Below are positions 22,840 to 33,304 of a DNA stretch of 64,000 bases, in pieces. Origin of the DNA: Dendrolimus kikuchii (lineage: Eukaryota; Arthropoda; Insecta; Lepidoptera; Lasiocampidae); the NCBI GenBank assembly GCA_019925095.2, contig CM034415.1, positions 4,993,001 through 5,057,000 of the forward strand. Direction: 5' to 3'. Under the pieces are notes generated by a model that searched no databases, was not told the DNA's origin, and saw only the letters and a program-made list of their open reading frames with translations. Both the position numbers and the translations under genes were made by a program. Numbering within the stretch: position 1 is the first letter of the stretch; each line of letters starts with the position of its first letter.

Positions 22840-24116
22840 CTGTGGAATATATGACAAATCTAATAAAAAAAGAATTAGTATATTTGCCACAATTGTTAAA
22901 ATAAATTGAAGATCCGTTTTCGCTGAGAATAACTGAGACAAATTAAACCCGAATTGATCATGTCAAACGACTGTTGCTTGGTAACAAAGTAACTCCGAGT
23001 GACAGAAGGTAAAAATAATTTGAAGATGTTCTATTTGCTTGCCATAGAAAGTTATTTAAAATGTATCAAGGACCATATATACTGTTGTAATATGTGTTAA
23101 AAATAAAATACCTTGTTTCGTAGAAATGAAAACATAACTTTTTTCAAAATTTACGTTAAATATTACTATAAAAATGAATATTATCTTTGTATATTTAAAA
23201 AGTAATTACAACTAAAACTTTAAAAAACAAGTGTTTTATAATGTCTTCTCTATACTTTGATATATTTTTTTTTATCGAGTTAAATAAAGCTTGTTATTAT
23301 TCTCACTAAAACCGGTATTTATCATAGAATGAGTAATATTATGTAGAACTACCCTAATGTCGTAAAATAATAAGTTTCTAGTCTATGGTAACTTCTGCCG
23401 GTATATAATCGGTTTTACCACGAACTTCGTTCGGATACACTGCAATAATTTTATTGACTATTGGCAATATAGAATTTTTTGCGGGAACATGAATTTTGCT
23501 ATGTCTGATACTGACTGACTATAAAACCATATGATGAGACTAAAATGCTTTACCTATATAAGCTATCGTTTCGGAAAATTGGACATCAAATTGAATACCA
23601 TCATCACTCGATTAACTTTTTTTGCGTACGCTAATCTGCCCCTTAATTCGTCAGGAGTGGGCCATGGATAGCCAAACCAAACCAGATTATTACTGTTCAT
23701 GCGTCGATAATTTTGATAAACTTTTCATTACCTACATTTATTATTTTCGAATTATAACAATTTGCTTAGTGGGCAAGAAAACCATCTCAAGTGGACTGTT
23801 CTTCCAAGACTATAAATGATTTAACTAACCACGAGTTCCGATATCTAAACTCCAGTCGTAATAGTGTGTGGATTCCGTAAACAATTACGCCTGGAATTAT
23901 TATTACATAGTATAAAAAGTGGTTTTCCCATGGACCTAGGTTTCATACTTCAGTGGGTTCTCCACGTCTGTATATTCCCTATCTCATCCTGAACTAGTCA
24001 ACGGATTTTTAAGCGGTTTTCACCATCAGTTAGATAATTTTTCAAGGAAGATTTATTATATTATTATAGATTAGCTTTTGCCTGCTCGACGCTCACGATA
24101 TATAAAAGTTATTATA
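22840..24116. other. PEBP upstream intron/intergenic, no further gene
   Basis: The first part is the presumed intron upstream of the PEBP coding exon; its 5' exon was not located. The rest is AT-rich with no recognisable gene or repeat. Confidence 0.4.
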
Positions 24117-24124
24117 GTTTTTAT

Positions 24125-24672
24125 CAGTGGTGGATTTACCAATAGGCTGAGTAGGCTGGAGCCTAGGGCGGCAGAGTTTGTAGAGGCGGCAAATTTGGGA
24201 CCAAATATTTTTTTGTCTTACAGAAATTAAAAATATCATATTTATATACCTAAATGTTCCTGATTCATCACATAAAAAAATTCTTAAACTATCCTGTTTC
24301 CATTACTCATTCAACGCCTATGCTTTGAATTATTACTATTAATAATTTTAAAATCTTATTACGTCCACCCACAGTGTGGCCCTAGTAAGAGTTGGCCCGT
24401 GGACTTCACATGAACAATTATTTATTCAACATATTTTTTTTATAATTTGGGTAGTAGTGTTTGGCTATGGCAAGAACAAACACAGTGAAACACATTGATC
24501 TCAATTCACAACCTACTAATTACGGGAAAAAGATGATGTAATTAAGACGATAATAGTGCACAAATTATAAAGTTACAATTATTTTAATTACTAGGATATC
24601 GATTTGTAGAGGTCGGTAGGAGCGGCAAAATTTTAATAGCCTACAGGCGGCAAATGCCTAAATCCGCCCCTG
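24125..24672. mobile_element. hAT-type MITE with perfect 8-bp target duplication
   Basis: The ends CAGTGGTGGATTTACC and reverse of TAAATCCGCCCCTG are imperfect inverted repeats starting CAG, as in hAT elements. The segment is flanked by the exact 8-bp duplication GTTTTTAT (24117-24124 and 24673-24680), the hAT hallmark. Subterminal GGGCGGCAGAG and GGAGCGGCAAAAT motifs recur at both ends. There is no transposase, so it is non-autonomous. Confidence 0.88.
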
Positions 24673-24784
24673 GTTTTTATGCAAGTAACATAGCTACTGA
24701 CTAGGGTCTAACGCGACGTAACCGCGAGGAAATTTGCTTTAATTTTTATGATGTTATAATCAATCTGTAAACGTCTCCACTCAG

Positions 24785-25510
24785 CTGAGATGGATGTGTG
24801 GTGTCACAAGAATGGATAAGGTGAGAAATGAGTACATAAGGGGATCTTTGAAAGTTGCATCCTTGACTGAAAAATTGAGAGGAAGAAGATTAAGTTGGTT
24901 TGGGCATATAATGAGGAGGGATGAAAGTCACGTGACAAAAAGAATGTTACACTACAAGATGAATGGGTACAGATGTAAAGGTAGACCAAAGAAAAGATCG
25001 AAGGATTGTGTGAAGGATGATATGATTATTTGTGGTGTGACAGAAGATGTATGTCAGAATAGAGGAGTGTGGAAGGAAAAGACATTTTTATATATTTTTT
25101 TTAAGGCGGGGGAAATGCTATTTACGCACAATACTGGGTCCTTTGCAAGGGATTAGACCATAGTTGATCAAGGAGGCTTTATCCTTTAATAAGGGGCAAT
25201 CCAAACAATAGTCAACCAGCTTGTGTGGAGACTCAGAGAAGTTGCACGGGCAACAACCACTACCCACTAAAACGACCCTCCTCCCATGTGCCCCGCGCTT
25301 TTTATGTAGGAAAGGCTGAGACTTAGAACGTAGTTACGCCCAGTCCGATCCAGCGCAAAAAGTGCATGAATGTGCCCCGGGAATCAGAATACATCCACTT
25401 CGTCAGCGGGGGTGATGAATCCTTTGCTCCCTTGATAGCTAAAGGCCCCCCGAAGTGAGGAAAAGACATATTGTGCCGACCTCAATTAATTGGGATATGG
25501 TGAAAGAAAA
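24785..25510 (+). pseudogene. LINE endonuclease/RT C-terminal fragment, split by an insertion
   Basis: The sequence encodes MCGVTRMDKVRNEYIRGSLK and LSWFGHIMRRDESHVTKRML, the conserved post-RT region of a widespread insect LINE. A second fragment is at 43364-43770 and a reversed one near 47330-47600. The LINE 3' terminus (AATTAATTGGGATATGGTGA) resumes at about 25486, after a younger insertion at 25086-25457. 5' truncated and not functional. Confidence 0.82.
25086..25457 (-). mobile_element. retroposon inserted in the LINE, 12-bp target duplication
   Basis: A minus-oriented insertion whose T-rich left end is its A tail. It is flanked by the exact duplication AGGAAAAGACAT (25074-25085 and 25458-25469). 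Interior blocks (GGCGGG, CCCACTAAAACGACCCTCCT, GAGACTTAGAACGTAGTTAC) are shared with the element at 42428-42738 and partly with 43760-43985. The direct repeat plus A tail is good evidence of target-primed retroposition. Confidence 0.85.
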
Positions 25511-25750
25511 GAGAGAGATAATCAATCTATCAATGGGTCAAATTTCTACAATTATTTTAAAATTTAGTTTATTTTTTTAAGTATTTAGTTCAATATTTTT
25601 TTTTCTTTTTACTTATAGACATGTAAAAATCTTATAAAAATAAGAAATTAGTAAATTAAAACGGCAGTTTCGTAAAAAAATTAGAAAATGGACATATGGA
25701 CCAGCAGATCTCACAGATACAACTTTTAGAATTTTCATCTAAAACTACAA

Positions 25751-25873
25751 AATGGACTTAAACAAAGCTCGACACAGAGCTGGCCTTAGCAGAATTAACG
25801 ATGCTCTCTCTACCTGAATGGACTTAAACAAAGCTCGACACAGAGCTGGCCTTAGCGGAATTAACGATGCTCT
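25751..25873 (+). repeat. tandem duplication of a 66-bp unit
   Basis: The block starting AATGGACTTAAACAAAGCTC is repeated at 25751 and 25817 with one difference in the overlap (AGCAGAATT/AGCGGAATT). A third partial match (ACACAGAGCCGGC) follows. Confidence 0.85.
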
Positions 25874-26194
25874 ACACAGAGCCGGCTTTTGTCCCGAGTC
25901 AATTCATGATACTCTTTTCCTGTTAACAATGTTTCCGTGGGTTTTATAGGTCCGCCACTTCAGTTCACCAACAAACACGTTATCATGACAACGCAAATGT
26001 AGTTTCGCTAGTACATCCACATGGTATTGAAATGAAATTATCGATTAATATAAAACATACATTTATTTTCTGATAACATCACATATTATGTAATTTGGGT
26101 CTAGAATCATTGTCCTAGCCCTAGAGCCGACTCCATCGGTGTGAAACCACACTCTCTCTGAATATCGGTGTGCAATGTTTAGATGTGAGCTTAT

Positions 26195-26495
26195 GTGTCA
26201 TCCACAATGTAACACGAATTTCATTATTTTCTGACCCCTTCCCCGTCTTTGACACAGCTGGTCACATTCGTGAAACTCCTCTGTAATTATTTTTATTTCC
26301 ATTTAAATTACTTTTTAATAATTTAAACACTATGCTCATATAGATCGAGTTGGAAATATTTTTAAGATTTTCGTTGATAGTGTAAACGCCGAAGTGACGC
26401 CACTTAATTTAGGACTCCTCCCGCCCCCTTGTCACAGTGTTACACTTCGTCGACCCCCTCCCCGCCTTGGCGTGTGACCTAATTTAAGGAGAGCT
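26195..26495. mobile_element. MITE related to 7225-7463
   Basis: It contains GTAACACGAATTTCATTATT with CCCCTTCCCCGTCTTTGACA on the left and CGACCCCCTCCCCGCCTTGG with CGTGTGACCTAATTTAAGGA on the right. This is the same inverted arrangement as the element at 7225-7463, but more diverged. Confidence 0.5.
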
Positions 26496-26827
26496 CCTAA
26501 TCATGTTTGACGGTTCGAGGTTCTGATGGCCCACTTCCCTTGTTCCATTACTCCTGTCTGATCCCTTTATCCCATCTTAAAGACTAAGACCTAGAGGCGA
26601 CGGTAACCAGTCTCCATTAAGATGGCCATTTGCCTATTTACCAGCTTCACAAAAGCAGATCAAAAGATCATTTGTGGTCCATGCATACATTTCATTTGTT
26701 AACCAACTAAGGTTCACTAATTGACAATGCAGCGTTCAGCCCCTTGAAAGACAGCATCTTTAGGCTGAAAGCCTCTAATGGGCTATGATCTTAAACAATT
26801 TTTTTCATGTTTTATGGTTAGTTTATG

Positions 26828-26901
26828 CTACGGACAACTCTGCCAATCGTGTACACCCAGACATATCTGGGTATCCGCGATTGGCAGGTTTGTCTGTAGT
26901 A
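26828..26901. ncRNA. miRNA-like hairpin candidate
   Basis: A 74-base stem-loop: CTGCCAATCGTGTACACCCA on the left pairs with TGGGTATCCGCGATTGGCAG on the right, extended by GGACAA/TTTGTC-type pairing, around a four-base loop. Stem length and a few internal mismatches resemble a pre-miRNA. The loop is unusually tight and no conservation data are available, so a small foldback repeat is an equal possibility. Confidence 0.35.
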
Positions 26902-27460
26902 TCATATATTACTCATAAGCATAAATTGCTCAAGGCTATATGCGTGTGTGGCATCTGAATATCCAAGGTAGCCTTTGAGAGATCTTCAGTAATGTTTAGA
27001 AGCTGGTGGAGTTTTGTGGAGATGTCAGGCTGGATAGAGTATCTCTTCATCCATCCTCACACACAAAGAATGCTACGTTTGAGTTACTGAAACCAGGCCT
27101 TAGAAAACGGTATTTTTTTTTAAATTAGTTACAGCCTAAGTATGTAGGAAGATATATTTTTTGTTCTGTTAACACTGTAAGCTCAATCAAATGGTTTTTG
27201 GCAACAAAAGGTTTTGTTAAATAAACTTGTTTCAAATGGTTTTTGTTGTACACATCCAAAACGCAGCTATGTGGTTCAGGAAGTTTTCAGTCGCACACAA
27301 ACAAATGTTGAGAGAGATTGATTGATACTTCCTCTACTAGTGGAATAAACTGGTTATGTCAGGTTTACTTAACACTCTCATTAAGGTTTACACTCTGAAT
27401 GAATAGTTGATTGAAACTGGTTATAACCAATTAAAATCAGTTCTAGAGGAGAAAACAAAT

Positions 27461-27512
27461 ATAAATAAACAGCAAAACACACCTGCAGAAGTGTGTTTTG
27501 CTGTTTATTTAT
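27461..27512. repeat. perfect 22-bp inverted repeat over a stop codon and poly(A) signal
   Basis: ATAAATAAACAGCAAAACAC plus AC (27461-27482) is exactly mirrored at 27491-27512 around CTGCAGAA. The right arm contains, on the minus strand, both the TAA stop of the neighbouring gene and an overlapping AATAAA; the left arm contains AATAAA on the plus strand. Confidence 0.9.
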
Positions 27513-29224
27513 AATTTTTCTCTCTGGCATGCTCTAACATAACCGACGGATCCAATGGTGCACGTAAGATCTTGCCAATATTATCCGATTTCAGCTGCAT
27601 AACAACAGCTTGGGTATTCTTAAGTTTAGCTTTTATATCTTCTATCCTTTTCTGTCTCTCAGCAGTTTCAATTAAGAAATCATCTATCTCATTCATATTC
27701 GCATCAATATTAGGCATGGGGTGTTTCGGTTTAAAACTAATGTTGTTGAAGGTTTCCATTTGTAGATTAAGAAGTTTGGTTTCTACTATAGAACATTTCT
27801 GGTCATATTCATTGCACATTCTCCTGAAATGTTTCCTAGATTCAACTACATTGATCATCAGATTCTCACATTTGGCTTCCATGGTGTCTTCAGTATCTGT
27901 GAATAAGAACCAATACTAAATTTAATATAGCGCAATACAGGTATGGGGAATCAGCTAGTAATTCAAATTATTCCAATCATTTAAAGCAAAAAAGGGGTAA
28001 ATCTCACCGAACAAGTTATAAATTTGTAAAGGCCTTAATTCGAATTAAGTTTTTTTTTTACAAATTTATAACTTAATAGATATATAAAGTCTTATTAGAT
28101 CTCATGTCTGCATCTAAGATATTCAAGGTCAAAGGTCCCAAATAAGATTTTTTTGTTGTAAATATCATTGTTGTACATACATAACTTCACGCCAGTTACC
28201 TTGTGGAGTACAACAGAGATGCAACAGGGGTGGACAAACAACAGAGCGCCATTTAGGCTTATTCTTACACACCTCACTTGCTTCTTCGACATTCATAACT
28301 CTTGTCATGCACGCTCGTCTGTTCTTAAGGCTCCTGACATCACCTTCTGCTAGTAAACAATCAATTTGATCTGCATCCATCCACTTTTGCATTGTATATC
28401 TGTTTAGTCATTCTTTCATCATGCATTCTTTCCATCATTGTTGTATATAAATTAAAGAATATTTACATGTATTACAAAAGTTGTAGAGCATAAAATCAGC
28501 TAGCAGTCTCGTTATAAACAATTTTATATACATTTAACAAATGTAGATATAGCATGAAGAGTGTGCACCTCAAGGTCAACCATGAATCTCGGCATATAAT
28601 GCAGTTTATAATATTAATTACTGACTCAAACTAATTGTTATAATTATTAAAAACTGAATAACGTGACCTAAGCCTTCATGGTTATTTTTTTATAACCACC
28701 CAAAGTTAATTTTATGTCTCAAACAATAAATAAATATGCTGTATATGTATACTGCACCCCTAAATTTTAATCATAGATTTATGTTATTGGTTTAGTTTTT
28801 TAAAGTACAGACACAATTCTTTTTGGTCAAACTTTACTCTTACATTCATCAATCTTCTGGTATAATTAATACTAGGCAAGTGTAAGCAAATACTATAGAT
28901 GTTTTGTACATTTTAAAAATAGCTGGAAAAATAGAGAAAACAGGAACTTCATGATTCTGAAGTCTATATAACTTTGAATAGTAAACAGGGCTCACAGAAA
29001 GTTATTTCCGTAATTTCCTCTCTTAGAAATACGAATTATAACGGTCGGTAGATTTGCAATAAAAAGAAATGCACATTCGAACTGTCTGTCGCTTTCGAAA
29101 TATGAAACTAAACGTTATCGAACTTTTAATTTACAGTGGATATTATATTAAAATAACAAAAAATAGCCGGTCCTAGAAGTCTTTGGTAAGGAATTAAAGA
29201 TTACCGTAAACCGTACTTACCCAT
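27505..29224 (-). CDS. unrecognised ~130-residue helical protein, two exons
   Basis: Exon 2 (27505-27896) follows a strong acceptor (TTCTTATTCACAG) and encodes 125 residues from an internal ATG at 27882. Its frame stays open to the acceptor with two bases of an incomplete codon. A start exon at 29221-29224 contributes ATGG before a perfect GTAAGT donor, supplying exactly the missing base. The joined product begins MDTEDTMEAKCENLM. The protein is rich in charged and heptad-like leucine/isoleucine positions (ETKLLNLQMETF, RQKRIEDIKAKLKNTQAVVM), suggesting coiled coil, with a proline-rich break (FKPKHPMPN). There is no signal peptide or membrane segment. The stop overlaps an AATAAA, so the 3'UTR is very short. 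I do not recognise the family. The intron holds a LINE fragment (28165-28392). The exon 1 assignment is inference from splice phase. Confidence 0.55.
28013..28078. repeat. AT-rich inverted repeat
   Basis: AAGTTATAAATTTGT and its exact reverse complement flank a palindromic CTTAATTCGAATTAAG core. Small foldback in the intron of the gene above. Confidence 0.7.
28165..28392 (-). pseudogene. LINE ORF C-terminal fragment (minus)
   Basis: Encodes MDADQIDCLLAEGDVRSLKN and RACMTRVMNVEEASEVCKNK followed by KWRSVV, a conserved tail of an insect endonuclease/reverse-transcriptase LINE. The same block recurs at 18765-18900. Truncated copy in an intron. Confidence 0.7.
28393..29215. other. intron sequence, no other feature
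   Basis: AT-rich remainder of the intron between the two exons of the 27505-29224 gene. Nothing else was recognised. Confidence 0.4.
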
Positions 29225-29801
29225 TGCTATTATAGTGTTTTATCTATGATAGCTATCTCACAATTAGGTATATTAATATATTTTTCCAAACAAAACGGTA
29301 CCTTTCCCTTCAAGTTTATTATTACAGCTTTAGTTCTTTAAAATTGCAACTGTTGTGTTTTGAATGTAGATATGTCATTTTTAAATCTTTTTTTGGTTGG
29401 TGCTCTTGTATTTCTGGTGGTCCGGTTCACAGAATGTCATCATGCAATATTTTAAACATTGAAATCAGATAATGACGAAGAATTATAGTGAGATAGAACG
29501 AGACAAAAGTACGATATGTTAATATCTGCTGTAAAAATAAAACCTGGAACGTTAAAGATTTTTTAGAGGTAACATTTTATATTTTTTTAAATTTAAAATG
29601 TCTGAGTAAAAAAATTAAAACTACATTTTTGTTTTACTAGTGATATAATTTATTCACTCAATAACTTGTAATCAACATAATTATATTAAAGAAGTTTTTC
29701 AAATGAACAAACATGTTTAGGTGTCTATTATAAAAGACCTTGCTTAGTAGTATTGCCATAATTAAATAAAATAAATTTGGGAATATTTTGAAATTTCACG
29801 C

Positions 29802-32274
29802 TTACGGAGTGACAATGTGCACGCAAGTTTTAATCATCTTCATAAACTCCTGAACTGAAATCTGTAAAAATAAAGTTAAATAAAAGATAATTAAGAAAAT
29901 ATTTAATTAGTATAAGAACATATGCCGTTTGTACGACCTAGCAACAGCCGTACATTGCCGTGTTAGCGGTTTACGCCGATACGTGCATTTTAACATATTC
30001 ACATCAGTACTCATTTATCACCGTACAGTCGGCAAAACAGCCATTGATTTTAGAAAATAATCTTAAGCACCATAATTTTCATTATCATAATTTAACAATA
30101 AACAATTAACATCCTAAAACATCTATTCATTAACATCTTATGTAGGAAAGCCCCCCACATAATTTGGTCATCATTGACAATCCATACGTCGCTCGCATAG
30201 GTTCAAATTCGGCTCGAAGGACCAAATTATGTAGGGGGGTCTTCCTACATAGGATGTTAATGATAGATGTTTTAGGGTGTTAATTGTTTAAATTATGGTA
30301 ATGAAAATAATGGTGCTTATGATTATGCTCTAAGATCAATGGCTCTTTGCCGACTGACCGAGTTCAGCGTTAAATGAATACTGATGTGAATATGTTAAAA
30401 TGCACGTGTCGGCGTAAACCGCTGACACGGCAATGTACGGCTGTTGCTAGCCCGTACACCGTTCTTAAGCGTTTATAGAAAATTGTGCGAGAAAAAACTT
30501 ACTAACAAGCACAGTAAAAGTATTATATTCGACTTATTTTATTATTGATATTTTGTAACTCATACAGTCATTAAACTTGTAACCTTTATTTTTGAAGCGG
30601 AGGTTAAAAATGGAAATGTTATACATTGACAGACGGGTGCCCAACTGGACCGACATGAAAGTAATACAGCTGTTACCATTTTTGCCATTTAGCGGTACAA
30701 CTTATACAACTAATAAAATAAAATAAAAATAAAATAAACTCTAAAAAAAATAATATATCAGTTATAGACTATAAACTTACGAATCCGTCAAAATCCTTAT
30801 CGGCGTCGTCGATCATTTCATCAATTTCTTCATCAGATAAATATATTCCAAGTATTTCTGTAACTTTCTTCAAGTTGTCAAAACTTATGTATCCTAAAAA
30901 CAAACAATTCTTAAATACAATCTTTCGGCAAATAAATATATTTTAAACTGTTTTTTTAATAAAACAAGCGTAATACAAATATTATTTTACGCGATGTAAA
31001 TGGTAAATCTGTTACTTTGTTCAATAATTCTATTTGTTACTAGAACTTTGCACGAGTGAATTAACTATAAGTAAATTTTGGTAAAAAAATCATCTATATT
31101 CAAGGACATGTCATATTTAGCTCTTTTTAGCTAAATTTAAGGTAAAGTAAAATATTTTGAAGTGTCTGGGGTTAATAGCCTCACCAGTGTCATCCATGTC
31201 AAATAGTCGAAAACTTTTCATGATGTCGCCGTCACTGTCTTGTAACATTATTTTTCTCATTATGGCAGTCTCGAAGTTTTCGAAGCTAAGCTTGCCTGTG
31301 TCGCCTTTGTCCACAGCATTTATCATTTTTTGAAGCTCCTCTTTCGTTGGTTCATAGCCTATAGTCGATAAGAAAAAATAATATACTGAGAGCTGTTTTC
31401 TATAATACCATCCATGAACTCTCTTTTAAAAGTACAAACAGTGCCAAAGCACAATGCTTATGGGCCCATTCTTATAACTCACTTCCGGCACAGGCTCACA
31501 TGCGATGTTCACTGTACTACAGACAACATTGGTTGGGTGGATCTGTTTGGCAACATAATGCGAGACCCACTGAGAAACTTTCCATAAGCAGGCTCCCTAA
31601 TTCAGAGGTGTGGTCTGCCAGCATACTTATCAAGCAGATTATAGCCGCCATTGACGCCGCCATAGTATTCACACATAGGACGCCTCTTCAAACTCTTTAC
31701 ATATTCAGATTACTGACGTATCATATCCGCTAATTGACCTTCGGAAAGTGAGGTGGATACAACAACCGTCGGCTTAGGAAGTCCAACTCCGGCAGTGGTA
31801 CATGTAAGGCTTATAAGCGCAATATTATTTATTAATTTATTTACCCAAAGCTTTTATAGCTACGCGAAAATCTTCAGCTTTTATTTTTCCTTCACCAGCG
31901 TAGTCAAGTAAGTTGAAAGCTTCACGTAAGTCATTTTCCTGAAACAGTATAATATTATTTTGGCGAACAAATTGTACACCTTTAACGTTTATGCTGAAAC
32001 ATAATTGACTAAAACACAATATTCATAGTTTCTAGGGTTACTATATTTACTATAGATTGCATTTTATATTCCAAACTGCATGATAGGAACGACTGTATTA
32101 ATCCATGTTCGTATTTAATAAAATATTGATATATTTTCCAATTTTGCTTATTTATACCTGTTCTTCAGTAAAAGTTAATTTAGCTTCAACTTCATTAAAA
32201 TTTGGTGGTTTTTGTAAATCTTCGATATCTTTTTCGGAAAATTCCGCTGTACCAGAAAGGGTATAATCCTCCAT
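29802..32274 (-). CDS. centrin-like EF-hand protein, five exons
   Basis: Centrins are calmodulin-related calcium-binding proteins of centrioles, basal bodies and nuclear-pore-linked mRNA export. Coding exons are 32158-32274, 31845-31938, 31185-31358, 30781-30893 and 29802-29861. All have GT-AG junctions and the phases join without a break to give 185 residues, the centrin length. The join yields [40 protein letters not shown] and [20 protein letters not shown], matching the centrin pattern, then QEFMKMIKT near the C-terminus. EF-hand 4 (DKDFDGFISVQE) keeps its calcium ligands. EF-hand 3 (DMDDTGYISFDN) ends in N rather than E. EF-hands 1 ([12 protein letters not shown]) and 2 ([12 protein letters not shown]) have lost several ligands, so calcium binding is probably reduced. 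The sequence is rather diverged, suggesting a lineage-specific centrin. Intron 4 contains a 558-bp palindrome. Confidence 0.9.
29912..30469. mobile_element. 558-bp near-palindrome (foldback element) in a centrin intron
   Basis: A left arm (about 29912-30169) and right arm (30220-30469) are reverse complements at roughly 90 per cent by eye around a 50-base loop. For example CTAGCAACAGCCGTACATTG on the left mirrors CAATGTACGGCTGTTGCTAG on the right. There is no coding capacity. It would form a very long hairpin in the pre-mRNA. Confidence 0.9.
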
Positions 32275-32729
32275 TTTGCTTTAAGCTGTATGGCACTGAA
32301 GTATTGATCAAACACTTGAATTTGAAAAACTACACGATTAATCCAGTGGGTCTAGTGAAGGCTGCTTGATCCATTAGTTTCAAAACTTATATCATTTATT
32401 AAATAATTATTATCGATAAAATAAATTTCAGTAACCCCATTTGGTCATATGCGGGTATCATCAACTACTTTAGCCTAGTAGTAAATGTTGTGTACACGTT
32501 ATCCTAGTTTTCATTTCCTGAACGAGATATGGGTCTTAAATTGGTCCTAAAGAACCCTGCACTAGGCAAAGACACAACACATAAAACACAGCTTAGATGA
32601 ACGAATTACAATACACAGTTACTATAAAAGTGTGATTTTTATTAATATTTATATAATGTGTAATAATATAAAGCTAAAAGGCTAAACAACGTGACGTATT
32701 TCTATAGTTTTTTGGGGGTGTAAATGTAT

Positions 32730-32933
32730 TTAAACGTAGAACGGTAGAAATGAAAGTATATTTTCAATTTGTTTACCCATTGACCTAGTATCACCAGATT
32801 TAAGTAATAAAAGATTAATAGGTCTTACTTGCTCGTCAGTTAAAATTAATCTTGCACAAACAGTTTTATCCCTCTCTTCGGGAAGTACCTCATCGTCAGC
32901 TTCTACATCTCCTAAATCTTCAGTCACGTTCAT
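32730..32933 (-). CDS. small unknown ORF, 67 residues
   Basis: From MNVTEDLGDVEADDEVLPEE the frame runs through ARLILTDEQVRPINLLLLKS to FLPFYV and a stop. The acidic N-terminus and a regular hydrophobic/charged second half look protein-like. A poly(A) signal (AATAAA, around 32637) lies about 95 bp after the stop, supporting a complete single-exon product. Alternatively a GTAAAC after codon 53 could be a splice donor to an unseen exon. An upstream in-frame methionine at 32954 is possible. It diverges from SmD1 across about 370 bp. Function is not recognised. Confidence 0.5.
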   Translation of the reverse strand: MNVTEDLGDVEADDEVLPEERDKTVCARLILTDEQVRPINLLLLKSGDTRSMGKQIENILSFLPFYV

Positions 32934-33304
32934 GATTAAAATTACAGAGCACACTAACTTGATATTTTTTGCAAAATCTTCAAGTTGAAAAAGTTGAACT
33001 CGTATGTTTTTCTCTTTGAAGAAGATTTTATGATGAAGATGTCAGTATTTTTTTTTTTCAATAAAAGGTTTAGTTGGAATTGTTTATCAAATTTTTGTCA
33101 GGCTAAACAAAACTTATTTTTCACTTAATTTGCTTTTCTAAAATACACTCTCGATAAATTAAGTACAATTTTAAAATTTGTTTTGGGCAACACAAGCCCC
33201 CCGCCGGCGCCATATTTTGTTTTCGAGTTTTGCAATTTTGAGGTTAAGTGAAGCTAACCGACGCCGCCTTTGTTTTTCAATAAAATAGCTTTAATACATA
33301 CAAA
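32934..33304. promoter_or_regulatory. putative bidirectional promoter (small ORF / SmD1)
   Basis: The starts of two divergent frames are 371 bp apart. A GC-rich patch (AAGCCCCCCGCCGGCGCCAT, about 33196-33215, and ACGCCGCC nearer SmD1) stands out from AT-rich surroundings, typical of a TATA-less housekeeping promoter. No transcription start can be placed. Confidence 0.45.
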
